Origin: JANWVO01 sp964458495
GTDB lineage: Bacteria > Acidobacteriota > Terriglobia > Bryobacterales > Bryobacteraceae
Assembly: GCA_964458495.1 (NCBI GenBank)
Contig: CAYWJB010000009.1
Span: 1-64,000, forward strand
Reading direction: 5' to 3'
Length of the DNA stretch: 64,000 bases
Shown here one piece after another: positions 7,883 to 16,341 of the stretch. The translations under genes and the position numbers were made by a program. Each line of letters starts with the position of its first letter. The stretch's first letter is position 1. Under the pieces are notes generated by a model. It worked only from the letters and a program-made list of their open reading frames with translations, searched no databases and had not been told where the DNA came from.

Positions 7883-9460
7883 ATGGCCATCGTCGCAGGC
7901 GTGGATTTCGGAACACAGAGCGTTCGAGTTTCTCTTTTCGACAGCGGACGCGGCAGGATCGGCGCCGCCGTGGCGGAGTATCCGGTCCATCGCAAGCGCG
8001 AGGATCCCGATCACGCTACGCAGAGCCACGCCGATCATATGCAGGCGCTGGCCGTAGCCACCCGCGCGGCGCTGCAGTCGGCGGGAATCGACGGATCGCA
8101 GGTCGATGCCATCGCGCTCGACACCACCGGTTCCACCGTGCTGGTGCTGGACGCGAATCTCGAGCCGCTGGACGACTACTATCTCTGGTGCGACCACCGC
8201 GCCAAAGGCGAAGCGGCGGAAATCACCGCCAAGGCGCACGAGCAAAGGCTTGAGGCGATCGAATGGTGCGGCGGAGTCTACTCCTCCGAATGGGGCTTCT
8301 CCAAGCTCCTCCACTGGCTCCGCAACAACCCCGAAAAGCGGGTGCGTTTCTCCACCGCCATCGAGCACTGCGATTACGTCGCCGCCGTGCTCTGCGGCAT
8401 CCGCGCGCTCGACGAGCTTCCGCGCTCGGTGTGCGCCATGGGCCACAAGTGGATGTGGAACGCGGCGCTGGGCGGCCTGCCGCCGGAGGAATTCCTGACC
8501 AGTGTGGATCCATTGTTGGCCGGCATTCGCGGCAAGCTGCGCGGGCGCTACGAGACATCAGACAAAATCGCGGGACGGCTGTGCGAGGAATGGGCGGAGA
8601 AGCTGGGGCTTCGGGCGGGCATCCCGATCCCCGCCGGCGCCTTTGACGCGCACTGGGACGCCATCGGCGCGGGGATCCGCGAGGGCGACGTGGTCAACGT
8701 GGTGGGCACATCCACGTGCATGATGGCGATCGCGAAGCAGGTGGGCCTGATTCCCGGCGTGTGCGGCGTGGTAAAGGGCTCGATCCATCCGGATTATTTC
8801 GGGATCGAAGCCGGGCTGTCCGCCGTGGGCGACATCTTCGAGGCCATTGCGCGGCGCGCCGGAACCACCGTGGCTGAACTCTCCCGCGGGCTGGAACAGT
8901 TTAAAGCCGGCTCCACCGGGCTGCTGCGGATGAGCTGGGACAACGGCGACCGTACGGTGCTGGTGAACGCCGAACTCGGCGGCGTCACGCTCGGCTGGAC
9001 GCTGACTTCAACCCCTGCCGACGAGCTGTTCGCCGCTATCGAGGGCACCGCCTTCCACACGCGCATCATCCTCGAGCGCATGGCCGAACACGGCGTACCC
9101 ATCCGGCGCGTCATCAACGGCGGTGGCGTGCCGCAAAAGAATGAAGTTCTGAACCGCGTTTACGCCAACGTCTTCAACATGCCTGTGCTTGTCCCTGCCG
9201 AGGAGGTCACCAGCCTCGGCTCGGCGATCTTCGCGTTTCTTGCCGCGGGTGCTTTCCAGACCATCGAGGAGGCTCAGCAGCAGCTCTGCCCCTCTTACCG
9301 CATCGTGGAACCGGATCCCCGGGAAGCCGCCGTCTACGAGCGACTTTACCCGCTCTACCGCAAGCTTTACTTCGGACTCGGCCGCCCCGGCTCGGAGCCC
9401 GTGGCCATCGGCGACGTGCTGCCGCAATTAAGAACGATCCGCGCCCGTCAGGCGCAGTGA
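7883..9460 (+). CDS. araB: Ribulokinase (FGGY family)
   Basis: The 525-residue protein begins MAIVAGVDFGTQSVRVSLFD, the N-terminal phosphate-binding motif of FGGY kinases. It has AraB-type features such as the LDTTGSTV and YLWCDHRA segments and the C-terminal NGGGVPQKN loop. It phosphorylates ribulose at O5 before AraD. Earlier in-frame codons back to 7148 overlap araD antisense and are not coding; the ATG at 7883 follows CGGAGG by 12 bases. Together with AraD and the nearby sodium symporter it suggests a small pentulose-use locus. Confidence 0.95.
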   Translation: MAIVAGVDFGTQSVRVSLFDSGRGRIGAAVAEYPVHRKREDPDHATQSHADHMQALAVATRAALQSAGIDGSQVDAIALDTTGSTVLVLDANLEPLDDYYLWCDHRAKGEAAEITAKAHEQRLEAIEWCGGVYSSEWGFSKLLHWLRNNPEKRVRFSTAIEHCDYVAAVLCGIRALDELPRSVCAMGHKWMWNAALGGLPPEEFLTSVDPLLAGIRGKLRGRYETSDKIAGRLCEEWAEKLGLRAGIPIPAGAFDAHWDAIGAGIREGDVVNVVGTSTCMMAIAKQVGLIPGVCGVVKGSIHPDYFGIEAGLSAVGDIFEAIARRAGTTVAELSRGLEQFKAGSTGLLRMSWDNGDRTVLVNAELGGVTLGWTLTSTPADELFAAIEGTAFHTRIILERMAEHGVPIRRVINGGGVPQKNEVLNRVYANVFNMPVLVPAEEVTSLGSAIFAFLAAGAFQTIEEAQQQLCPSYRIVEPDPREAAVYERLYPLYRKLYFGLGRPGSEPVAIGDVLPQLRTIRARQAQ

Positions 9461-9535
9461 TGCCGAACAGGGGCTTCCCTCGTTCCAGCGTCTGCACGCC
9501 CTCAGACACGCGGCCCGCCTTCGCGTTCTTGACGT

Positions 9536-9561
9536 CCCCGGTCTCACAAAACTGACCGGGG
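9536..9561 (+). terminator. Stem-loop downstream of araB
   Basis: CCCCGGTC (9536-9543) and GACCGGGG (9554-9561) are perfect 8-base arms with a 10-base loop, about 75 bases after the araB stop. There is no U-run after it, so it may be a processing or rho-associated hairpin rather than a strong intrinsic terminator. Confidence 0.4.
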
Positions 9562-9653
9562 CTGCTTCGGGCGAAACGCTGAAGAGCCGTACAGGCGATT
9601 TTCCTGCAACCCGCACCTGGATCGGGCGCGTCTCCCGTGCAGGAGTCAGGGCC

Positions 9654-10040
9654 ATGAAGAAAACAACACTGGCAGCCGCGCTGGCAGCATTCGGGCTCCC
9701 GCTCCTGGCGGACTGGAACGTCCAGGTCAACATCGGCGCGCCGCCCTACTACGGCTATCCGCCCGCCGAGGTGGTTTACGTCGAGCGGTATGTGCCCGCC
9801 TATGAGGTCCCGCTCGTGTTGGTTGCGGCGCGTCATGCGCGCGTGCGACCAGTAGCGATCGTGGAGGCTTACCGGTACGGCGGCTGGGATCTTGTCTGCG
9901 CCAGATATCGCGTGCCGCGGCACCTTCTGTTCGCACCCGCCCCGGCGGCGCCGCCCGTTGTGGTCTACTCGGCCTATGACAGGCCACACCCGAAGCACCA
10001 CCGGCACGCTTTCAGGCCGCCCAAGCGCCACTGGCGCTAA
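9654..10040 (+). CDS. Small exported Tyr/Pro-rich protein of unknown function
   Basis: This 128-residue protein starts MKKTTLAAALAAFGLPLLA, a clear signal peptide, and continues with a tyrosine-, proline- and valine-rich mature part (GAPPYYGYPPAEVVYVERYV). The tail is basic and histidine-rich (PKHHRHAFRPPKRHWR). I do not recognise a domain. Similar short YYGYPP-type exported proteins occur in many Gram-negative bacteria without assigned function. Its TAA stop is one base from the GTG of the next gene, so the two are very probably co-expressed. Confidence 0.7.
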   Translation: MKKTTLAAALAAFGLPLLADWNVQVNIGAPPYYGYPPAEVVYVERYVPAYEVPLVLVAARHARVRPVAIVEAYRYGGWDLVCARYRVPRHLLFAPAPAAPPVVVYSAYDRPHPKHHRHAFRPPKRHWR

Positions 10041-10041
10041 T

Positions 10042-10566
10042 GTGCGCCTGTTCCTGCTACTCATTCAGGTGATTGCCGTTTGCCTGGTTGCGCCCGCGCA
10101 GCCGCGCAGGCCGGAGGTGTTCGGCTTGGCTGGCGCCGCGCATCTCAGCGAGGATGAGGGCTCGTTGGGCAACGGTCCGGTGTTTGGCGGCGCGCTCACC
10201 CTGCCATTCGCCAGACGTTGGGCAGTGGATCTCGAACTGACGCACTTTCGCTCCAGCCGCGATGAGAGCGGCTTGAGCTACGGCGGCAACCGCACCCACT
10301 TCGCTCCCGCGCTGCAATACCGGGGCGGCGGAGGGCGCTCATACGGATTTGCGGCCTTCGGTGCAGGCGTGGCGGCTTCGGAAACACGGACGGAGACGGG
10401 CGCGGCGCGCTACTCGTACCGTGACACTGGACTCACCCTGCACGCGCGCACAGGATTTGTCGCCGCCGTCAGCGAGCGCTGGCTGATCCGCGCCGATGCG
10501 TTTCTCGCCTTCCGCTATGTCCTGCCCGACATTGGCGTGCGGGCTGGCGTGGGCTACCGGTTCTGA
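10042..10566 (+). CDS. Probable outer-membrane beta-barrel protein
   Basis: I start this 174-residue protein at the GTG at 10042, immediately after the upstream stop (TAATGTG), because it yields a signal peptide (VRLFLLLIQVIAVCLVAPAQ). Longer in-frame extensions overlap the upstream gene. The mature part has alternating polar/hydrophobic strands and ends in GVRAGVGYRF, a C-terminal aromatic as in outer-membrane barrels. It probably forms a small eight-strand OmpW/OmpA-like barrel. No separate Shine-Dalgarno is seen, implying translational coupling. Confidence 0.7.
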   Translation: MRLFLLLIQVIAVCLVAPAQPRRPEVFGLAGAAHLSEDEGSLGNGPVFGGALTLPFARRWAVDLELTHFRSSRDESGLSYGGNRTHFAPALQYRGGGGRSYGFAAFGAGVAASETRTETGAARYSYRDTGLTLHARTGFVAAVSERWLIRADAFLAFRYVLPDIGVRAGVGYRF

Positions 10567-10575
10567 GCCGGCACT

Positions 10576-11625
10576 TCAGTTCGAGGACCAGTCCAGCACG
10601 ACCTTGGCGGCTTCGCCGGAGCGCATGGCCTCGAAGCCCTTCTCGAACTCGGTGTAATGGAGGCGGTGCGTGATGACAGGCGAAATGTCCAGGCCCGATT
10701 GCAGCATCACCGTCATCATGTACCAGGTCTCGTACATCTCGCGCCCGTAGATGCCTTTGATGGTGAGCATCGAGAAAATGACCGTGTTCCAGTCGATGGC
10801 GGCTTCGCCGGGCTGAATGCCGAGCAGCGCGATCCTCCCGCCGTGGCACATGTGCGCCACCATGTCGCGGAACGCCAGCGGGCTGCCGGACATCTCGAGT
10901 CCGACGTCGAAGCCCTCTTTCATTCCGAGTTCGTGCATGACGTCTTTCAGACTCGTCTGGCGCGGATCGACGGCGCGCGTAACGCCGAACTGCTTCGCCA
11001 GTTCCAGCCGCTTCGGGTTCAGATCCGTGATGACCACGTAGCGCGCGCCCGCGTGGCGCACCACAGCCGCCGCCATCAGCCCGATGGGCCCGGCGCCGGT
11101 GATCAGGACGTCCTCGCCCAGCACGGGGAAGCTGAGCGCCGTGTGGACGGCGTTTCCGAACGGATCAAAGATCGAGGCGATGTCCAGCGGGATGCCCGGC
11201 GCGTGCTTCCAGATGTTCGACATCGGCACCGAGATGTATTCGGCGAAGCAGCCGGGGCGGTTCACGCCCACGCCCTGCGTGTGCGCGCAAAGGTGGCGCC
11301 GCCCGGCCAGACAGTTGCGACATCGCCCGCAGACGACGTGGCCTTCGGCGCTGACGATGTCACCCGGAAAGAAATCGTTGACGTTGGCGCCGGTCTTCAC
11401 GATGCGGCCGACGAATTCATGGCCGACCACCATCGGCACGGGAATGGTCTTTCGCGCCCAATCGTCCCAGTTCCAGATGTGGACGTCGGTGCCGCAAATG
11501 GACGTCTTGTCGACGCGGATCAGGACGTCATTGATTCCGATTTCCGGCACGGGCACTTCATCCAGCCACAAGCCGGGCTCGGCCTTCTTTTTCACGAGAG
11601 CCTTCATGGTCGTGGGTATGTCCAT
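10576..11625 (-). CDS. tdh: L-threonine 3-dehydrogenase
   Basis: A 349-residue zinc alcohol dehydrogenase-type enzyme that oxidises L-threonine to 2-amino-3-ketobutyrate with NAD+. The catalytic zinc ligands Cys44, His69 and Glu70 lie in SICGTDVH and VVGHEFVG. Structural zinc cysteines are in CGRCRNCLAGRRHLC, and the Rossmann loop is GAGPIGLMAA. It aligns over its whole length with E. coli Tdh, but with six extra N-terminal residues. I keep the MDIPTTM start because AGGAG lies 5 to 6 bases upstream, whereas the inner ATG has no ribosome-binding site. No kbl gene is adjacent. Confidence 0.95.
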   Translation of the reverse strand: MDIPTTMKALVKKKAEPGLWLDEVPVPEIGINDVLIRVDKTSICGTDVHIWNWDDWARKTIPVPMVVGHEFVGRIVKTGANVNDFFPGDIVSAEGHVVCGRCRNCLAGRRHLCAHTQGVGVNRPGCFAEYISVPMSNIWKHAPGIPLDIASIFDPFGNAVHTALSFPVLGEDVLITGAGPIGLMAAAVVRHAGARYVVITDLNPKRLELAKQFGVTRAVDPRQTSLKDVMHELGMKEGFDVGLEMSGSPLAFRDMVAHMCHGGRIALLGIQPGEAAIDWNTVIFSMLTIKGIYGREMYETWYMMTVMLQSGLDISPVITHRLHYTEFEKGFEAMRSGEAAKVVLDWSSN

Positions 11626-11696
11626 ACGTTCTCCTGGGAACGGAACTTCTTCCAGTAAACCAGCTTGCCGGGCAGCGCGCGAGGCGCAGGCGGGCG

Positions 11697-14252
11697 CTAT
11701 TCGTCGCGCAGCACTTCCAGCGGGCGGTGCGAAAGCACCCGTAGCGACGCCAGCCAGCCGGCCGCGATGGCCAGCGCCATGGTGAACAGCGTGGCAAGCA
11801 GGTTGGCGCGCCATTCGGGATCGAAGCGCGCATCGAGCAGGCGTGTCATCAGCAGGCGCGAGAAGCCCGTGGCGAGCGCGCCGCCCAGGAATCCGGCTGC
11901 GGCGCCAAGAATCGCGAATTCGACCGAGAAGATCGACACGAGCGTGCGCCGCCGCGCGCCGAGTGTTTTCAGCACAGCCGACTCGCGCACGCGCCGCAGG
12001 CGGGTTCCTGCCACCGTGGAGGCGAGAATAATGGCCCCGGCGAGGATTGCAAAGCCCGCGATAAAGCGGATCACGAGCGACACCTGATCCACCACCTCCT
12101 GCACGATGCTCACCACGTCGGCGGCGTTGATCACCGTCACCGAGGGAAAGCGCCGGAAACTGTCGCGCATGAACAGCGCCACCTTCTCCGGGCGGATGCG
12201 AGCCGTGGCGTAATACTGCACGGGCAGGCCGGCAAGCGCCTTCTCGGTGAACACGAATTCGTCGCTCGCGCCGCGGCGCACACTCTCGAAACGGTGAATG
12301 GCGGCCACGCGCGCCTGAAACAGCCGCCCGGAGGCGCTCCATTCCAGCACCGCCCCGGGCTCGATGCCCCACCGCCGCGCCGTGCCCTCGTCCACGCTCA
12401 ACAACGCCTCGGCCGCCCCGTCCTTCCACCAGGCGCCGCGAACGATGCGCATATCCACAGGCATCGTCTGCATCCAGGTGACCTGCCGCGTGAAATTGCG
12501 GCGCCGGTTTCTCTCCTCGCCCGGCGGGGGCGGCAATTCATCCAAGGGAGTCCCGCCGACTCTTTCGAGCCGCGCCGCCACGGTGGGCACCAGTTCCGCC
12601 CGTCCCTCGATCTCGCCGCGCGCTGCCAGGAACTCGCGCACCGCGGCGGCGTCGCGCGACGTGATGTTGATCAGGAACACGTTGGGCGCGCCCTTCGGCA
12701 TCGCCACCATCACTTCCTTGAGCAGCGAGTTCTGCACCAGATAAACGGTGAGCGTGAACATCACGCCCACGCCCAACGCCACCAGGATGCTCGCCGCATG
12801 GTTGCCCGGACGGTACAAATTGGCCACGCCGTGCCGCAGCCACAGCGGCAGCCGCACGGGAGCATGGCTGAGCGCCAACCGCAGCGCCCGCAGCAGCAGC
12901 CACGCCACCCCGCCCAGCAGCGCGAGCGCCACGGCCAGCCCGCCGGCGAACCACGCGCCGGTCTTCGGCGAACCTGCCAACCATGCCGCCATGGCGCCCA
13001 ACCCGGCCAGGATCAACGCCCCCGCGCCCGCCGCGGGCGCCAGCTTCCGCAGCCGCGCGCGCAAGGGCGGCTTCGCTTCCGGCATCTCGCGGCGGAAGAT
13101 CAGCGCGGGCTTCACGTCGCGCACCGCAAGCAGCGGGGGCACGGTGAACAGCATCGCCACCAGCAGCCCGGCGCCGATCCCTTCCAGCGCAAACGAACCG
13201 CTCCACGAGATGCTTTCAAACTGGAAGTAGCGCCGCAGCAGAAGCGGAAACACCCACTGCACGGCGGCGCCCACGGCCAGCCCCGCCACGCCGCCGGCCA
13301 GGCCCAGCAACGCCGCCTGGAGCGTGTAGATCCGCATGATCTGCGCCGAGCGCGCCCCGATGCACTTCATGATGGCGATCGTGTCCAGCCGCTGCTGGAT
13401 GTGGGAGTGGATGGCCATGGCCACGCCCAGCGCGCCGACGATGAGCGCAATCATCGACACGAGGCTCAGGAAGGTAGTGGCGCGGTCCAGCGCCCGCGTG
13501 ATGAACGGGTGCGTTTCGCGGTAATCGGTGATCAGCGCTTCGCGGAAGTTCTTTCGCATCGATTCGCGCAGCTCCTCGATGCGCACGCCCTGCGCGGGCA
13601 GCTTCCACAGCAGCCGCTGGGAGGCGCGCGAGCCGAACACCATCAGCCCGGTGCGCTGCAGCCCCTCGCGCGTGATCATGGCGCGCGGACCGACGTTCAG
13701 AGAGCCGGTCATGCGGTCCGGTTCCAGCCGCACGACGCCGCAGACGCGGAACTCCGCGTCGCCCAGACGCACGCGCGAGCCCGGCTCAAGGTTCAACCGC
13801 AGCATCAGGTCGTCGCTCACGGCGATTGTTCCCGCGGTGAGGGCCTCGGACAGCGGCGCATCCGGTTCCAGCCGCACGCGCCCGTACCAGGGATAGGTGG
13901 AGGGATCCACTGCCTTGACGCTGACCAGCACCGGCGGATCCTGCTCGCCGGCGGAGAGCATGGAGACGGTTTCCGTGATCCGCGACACCCGCGCGCCGCG
14001 CTGTTCCCATTGCGCGATGACCTTTTCCTGCTCCTCCGTGGGCGCGGCGAACTGCCGGATCAGCAGGTCCGCCGCCATCAGCGTGCGCGCTTCTTTCTTG
14101 AGCGAATCATGAAACGCCGAGGAAAAACCGCGCACTCCGGTCAGTGCGCCCACGCCGGCGGCGACGCCGAAGATCACAAAGAGGAACTTGGGCGCGGCGG
14201 CGCGCGCTTCGCGCCAGGCCATGCGCCACGCGGGCGTGCGGAACAGCCTCAT
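11697..14252 (-). CDS. ABC exporter permease, YbbP/FtsX-like
   Basis: An 851-residue membrane protein with two FtsX-type permease units. One has helices around residues 255-370 and the other has helices in the last 130 residues, with large extracytoplasmic domains before each and extra helices in the middle (about 400-480). This is the YbbP/LolE-like architecture rather than a sugar or amino acid importer. Its ATG overlaps the stop of the ATPase gene upstream (ATGA), so the two form one transporter. By analogy with E. coli ybbAP it may move or extract a lipid or lipoprotein; the substrate is unknown. Confidence 0.88.
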   Translation of the reverse strand: MRLFRTPAWRMAWREARAAAPKFLFVIFGVAAGVGALTGVRGFSSAFHDSLKKEARTLMAADLLIRQFAAPTEEQEKVIAQWEQRGARVSRITETVSMLSAGEQDPPVLVSVKAVDPSTYPWYGRVRLEPDAPLSEALTAGTIAVSDDLMLRLNLEPGSRVRLGDAEFRVCGVVRLEPDRMTGSLNVGPRAMITREGLQRTGLMVFGSRASQRLLWKLPAQGVRIEELRESMRKNFREALITDYRETHPFITRALDRATTFLSLVSMIALIVGALGVAMAIHSHIQQRLDTIAIMKCIGARSAQIMRIYTLQAALLGLAGGVAGLAVGAAVQWVFPLLLRRYFQFESISWSGSFALEGIGAGLLVAMLFTVPPLLAVRDVKPALIFRREMPEAKPPLRARLRKLAPAAGAGALILAGLGAMAAWLAGSPKTGAWFAGGLAVALALLGGVAWLLLRALRLALSHAPVRLPLWLRHGVANLYRPGNHAASILVALGVGVMFTLTVYLVQNSLLKEVMVAMPKGAPNVFLINITSRDAAAVREFLAARGEIEGRAELVPTVAARLERVGGTPLDELPPPPGEERNRRRNFTRQVTWMQTMPVDMRIVRGAWWKDGAAEALLSVDEGTARRWGIEPGAVLEWSASGRLFQARVAAIHRFESVRRGASDEFVFTEKALAGLPVQYYATARIRPEKVALFMRDSFRRFPSVTVINAADVVSIVQEVVDQVSLVIRFIAGFAILAGAIILASTVAGTRLRRVRESAVLKTLGARRRTLVSIFSVEFAILGAAAGFLGGALATGFSRLLMTRLLDARFDPEWRANLLATLFTMALAIAAGWLASLRVLSHRPLEVLRDE

Positions 14253-14947
14253 GCGGCCGCCCTCCGCTCGTCGCTCAGCACCTCGCCGTCGCGCAGCGTG
14301 ATGATGCGGGAGGCGTGCGCGGCCAGCTCGCGGTCGTGCGTCACCAGCATCAGCGTGGCACCCTCGCTGCGGTTCATGGCCAGCAGCAACTCGAGCACCT
14401 GCCGGCCGTTCACCGAATCCAGGTTGCCTGTGGGCTCGTCGGCCAGCAGCAGGGGCGGCTTGCGGATGAAGGCGCGCGCCAGCGCCACGCGCTGCTGCTC
14501 GCCGCCGGACAGTTGCACGGGGTAATGGTCGCGGCGGTGCTCCAGACCCACCGTACGCAGCAACGCCTGCGCCCGCTGCGCCGCGGTGGCCAGATCCTCC
14601 CCGGCCAGTTCCGCCGGGAGCAGCACATTCTCCTCCGCTGTCAGCGTAGGGATCAGCTGGTAGCTCTGGAACACAAAACCGATCTTGCGCCCGCGCAGCC
14701 GGGCGAGCGCGTCCTCGTCCAACCGGGAGATCTCCTCGTCCTCGATACGGATCGAGCCGGAGGTAGGCGTATCGAGCCCCGCGACCAGCCCGAGCAGGGT
14801 GGATTTGCCGGAACCGGAGGCGCCCATGACGGCGACGAATTCTCCGCTGTGGACGTCGAAACTGATGCCCTTGAGGATCTCGACGCGGTGCGTGCCCGTG
14901 TCGATGGTCTTCGTCACATCGCGGAGGGAAAGTACAGGAGCTGTCAT
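14249..14947 (-). CDS. ABC exporter ATPase, YbbA/LolD-like
   Basis: The 232-residue ATPase has Walker A GASGSGKST, Q-loop FVFQSYQLIP, signature LSGGEQQRVALARA and Walker B LLLADEPTGNLD, followed by the H-loop LVTHD. The PTGNLDS sequence is typical of the MacB/LolD/FtsE group that works with FtsX-fold permeases. The start at 14947 follows GAGG very closely; the spacing is short, so the mRNA may be leaderless or begin a little upstream. It diverges from the tesA-like gene with only 35 bases between, the arrangement seen in E. coli. Confidence 0.93.
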   Translation of the reverse strand: MTAPVLSLRDVTKTIDTGTHRVEILKGISFDVHSGEFVAVMGASGSGKSTLLGLVAGLDTPTSGSIRIEDEEISRLDEDALARLRGRKIGFVFQSYQLIPTLTAEENVLLPAELAGEDLATAAQRAQALLRTVGLEHRRDHYPVQLSGGEQQRVALARAFIRKPPLLLADEPTGNLDSVNGRQVLELLLAMNRSEGATLMLVTHDRELAAHASRIITLRDGEVLSDERRAAA

Positions 14948-14982
14948 TCCTCGTTCAACTCTGTCCTTTATGATGGCAAGAG

Positions 14983-15654
14983 ATGCCCCGCCGCTGTTGG
15001 CTTTTCGCCATTCTGTTGCTGGCCGGATGCAGCCGCCCGGAGCCGAAGCCCGAGCCCCGCCCAGCGCCGGCGCAACCCGCACCGCAACAGCAGGCAGCGG
15101 ATCCGCGCCCGGTGATCCTGGCCTTCGGCGACAGCCTCACGGCAGGCTACGGCGTGGAGGCCGGCGAAAGCTACCCGGATCACCTGCAACGGATGCTTGA
15201 CGCCGCCGGCTACTCCTACCGCGTCGTGAACCTCGGCATTTCCGGCGACACCACCGACGGAGGCGCCGCCCGGCTGGACGCAGCCCTGCTGCTGAAGCCG
15301 AGAGTCGTGATCCTCGAACTCGGCGCCAACGACGGACTGCGCGGGCTGCCGCTGGAGCGCACGCGCGCCAACCTGGATCTGATGATCAACGCCTTCCAGG
15401 GCGATGGCGCCAGAGTGGTGCTGGCGGGCATGACGCTGCCCCGCAACTACGGCGCCGCCTACGTGCGGGACTTCGAGAAGGTCTTTCGCGACCTGGCGAA
15501 GCAGCGCGGCGCCGTGCTGATTCCTTTCTTCCTGGAAGGCGTCGCCATGAATCCGGAACTGATGCAGCCCGACGCTCTTCACCCGAACGCCGCCGGCTGC
15601 CGCAGAGTGGCGGAACTCGTGTTCCGCCATCTGGAGCCGCTGCTCGAGAAGTAG
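14983..15654 (+). CDS. tesA: TesA-like SGNH hydrolase, predicted lipoprotein
   Basis: The 223-residue product is an arylesterase / lysophospholipase L1 of the SGNH family. Block I is AFGDSLTAGYG (nucleophile Ser51), the oxyanion segment is LGANDG, and the catalytic Asp-His pair is in DALHPN near the end. Unlike E. coli TesA, which is periplasmic, this one has a lipobox LLAGC with Cys16 and then a proline/glutamate-rich linker. It should therefore be tethered to a membrane. The adjacent divergent ABC exporter genes make a functional link likely. A TATGAT about 9 bases before the ATG hints at a nearly leaderless mRNA. Confidence 0.92.
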   Translation: MPRRCWLFAILLLAGCSRPEPKPEPRPAPAQPAPQQQAADPRPVILAFGDSLTAGYGVEAGESYPDHLQRMLDAAGYSYRVVNLGISGDTTDGGAARLDAALLLKPRVVILELGANDGLRGLPLERTRANLDLMINAFQGDGARVVLAGMTLPRNYGAAYVRDFEKVFRDLAKQRGAVLIPFFLEGVAMNPELMQPDALHPNAAGCRRVAELVFRHLEPLLEK

Positions 15655-15685
15655 CGGAAGGCTCCCGCAAGGAAAGGCCCGAAGA

Positions 15686-16324
15686 ATGGCAGAGAAGCCC
15701 CCGTTTGAAGAGCCGCGCCTGGCCCTGAACCGCATCTACACGAAGACCGGCGACTCCGGCGAGACGCTGCTCGCCAGCGGAGAGCGCGTCCCCAAGGACG
15801 CTCCGCGCATCGAGTGCTATGGCACCGTGGACGAGCTGAACGCATTTCTGGGGGCGGCGGCGCTGTCGGCGTCGGAAGCCGCCGCCCGTGTGCCGGCGCT
15901 CGCCTCGCTCTCCCGCATCCTGCTGCGCGTGCAGCATGAGCTGTTCAATCTCGGCTCGATTCTCGCCACCACCCCGGATCACGTCCACCCGCGGCAGGCG
16001 CGCATCACGGAGGAAGACGTGGCGGCGCTCGAGCGCGAGATCGACACCTTCAACGCCTCGCTGCCGCCGTTGCGCAGCTTCGTGCTGCCCGGCGGTTCCC
16101 GCCTGTGCGTGGAGCTGCACATCTGCCGCACGGTGTGCCGCCGGACGGAGCGCCTGCTGGTGGCCGCGTCCCGGCAGGAGGCGATCGACCCTGTAAACCT
16201 GCGATATCTCAACCGCCTCAGCGACGCGCTGTTCGTGTGGAGCCGGTGGGCCAACGTCCAGCTGGGCGTGGCGGAGGTGCTGTGGTCCCCGAACGAGAGC
16301 GCCTCGGCCCGCTCCGGCAGCTGA
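15686..16324 (+). CDS. Cob(I)alamin adenosyltransferase, PduO type
   Basis: A 212-residue ATP:corrinoid adenosyltransferase that makes adenosylcobalamin. The N-terminal RIYTKTGDSGETLL ATP-binding motif, the YGTVDELNAFLG segment and the C-terminal YLNRLSDALFVWSRWAN helix with its conserved arginine are all diagnostic of the PduO/MMAB family. No cobalamin biosynthesis genes are nearby, so it may serve salvage of imported corrinoids. I looked for a B12 riboswitch upstream and saw none. It begins 31 bases after the tesA-like gene and may share its transcript. Confidence 0.93.
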   Translation: MAEKPPFEEPRLALNRIYTKTGDSGETLLASGERVPKDAPRIECYGTVDELNAFLGAAALSASEAAARVPALASLSRILLRVQHELFNLGSILATTPDHVHPRQARITEEDVAALEREIDTFNASLPPLRSFVLPGGSRLCVELHICRTVCRRTERLLVAASRQEAIDPVNLRYLNRLSDALFVWSRWANVQLGVAEVLWSPNESASARSGS

Positions 16325-16341
16325 TCCGCCCTCTGCGCGCA

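Noticed and set aside
15655..15685. B12 riboswitch before the cobalamin adenosyltransferase
   Set aside because: The gap is only 31 bases and contains no B12-box sequence.
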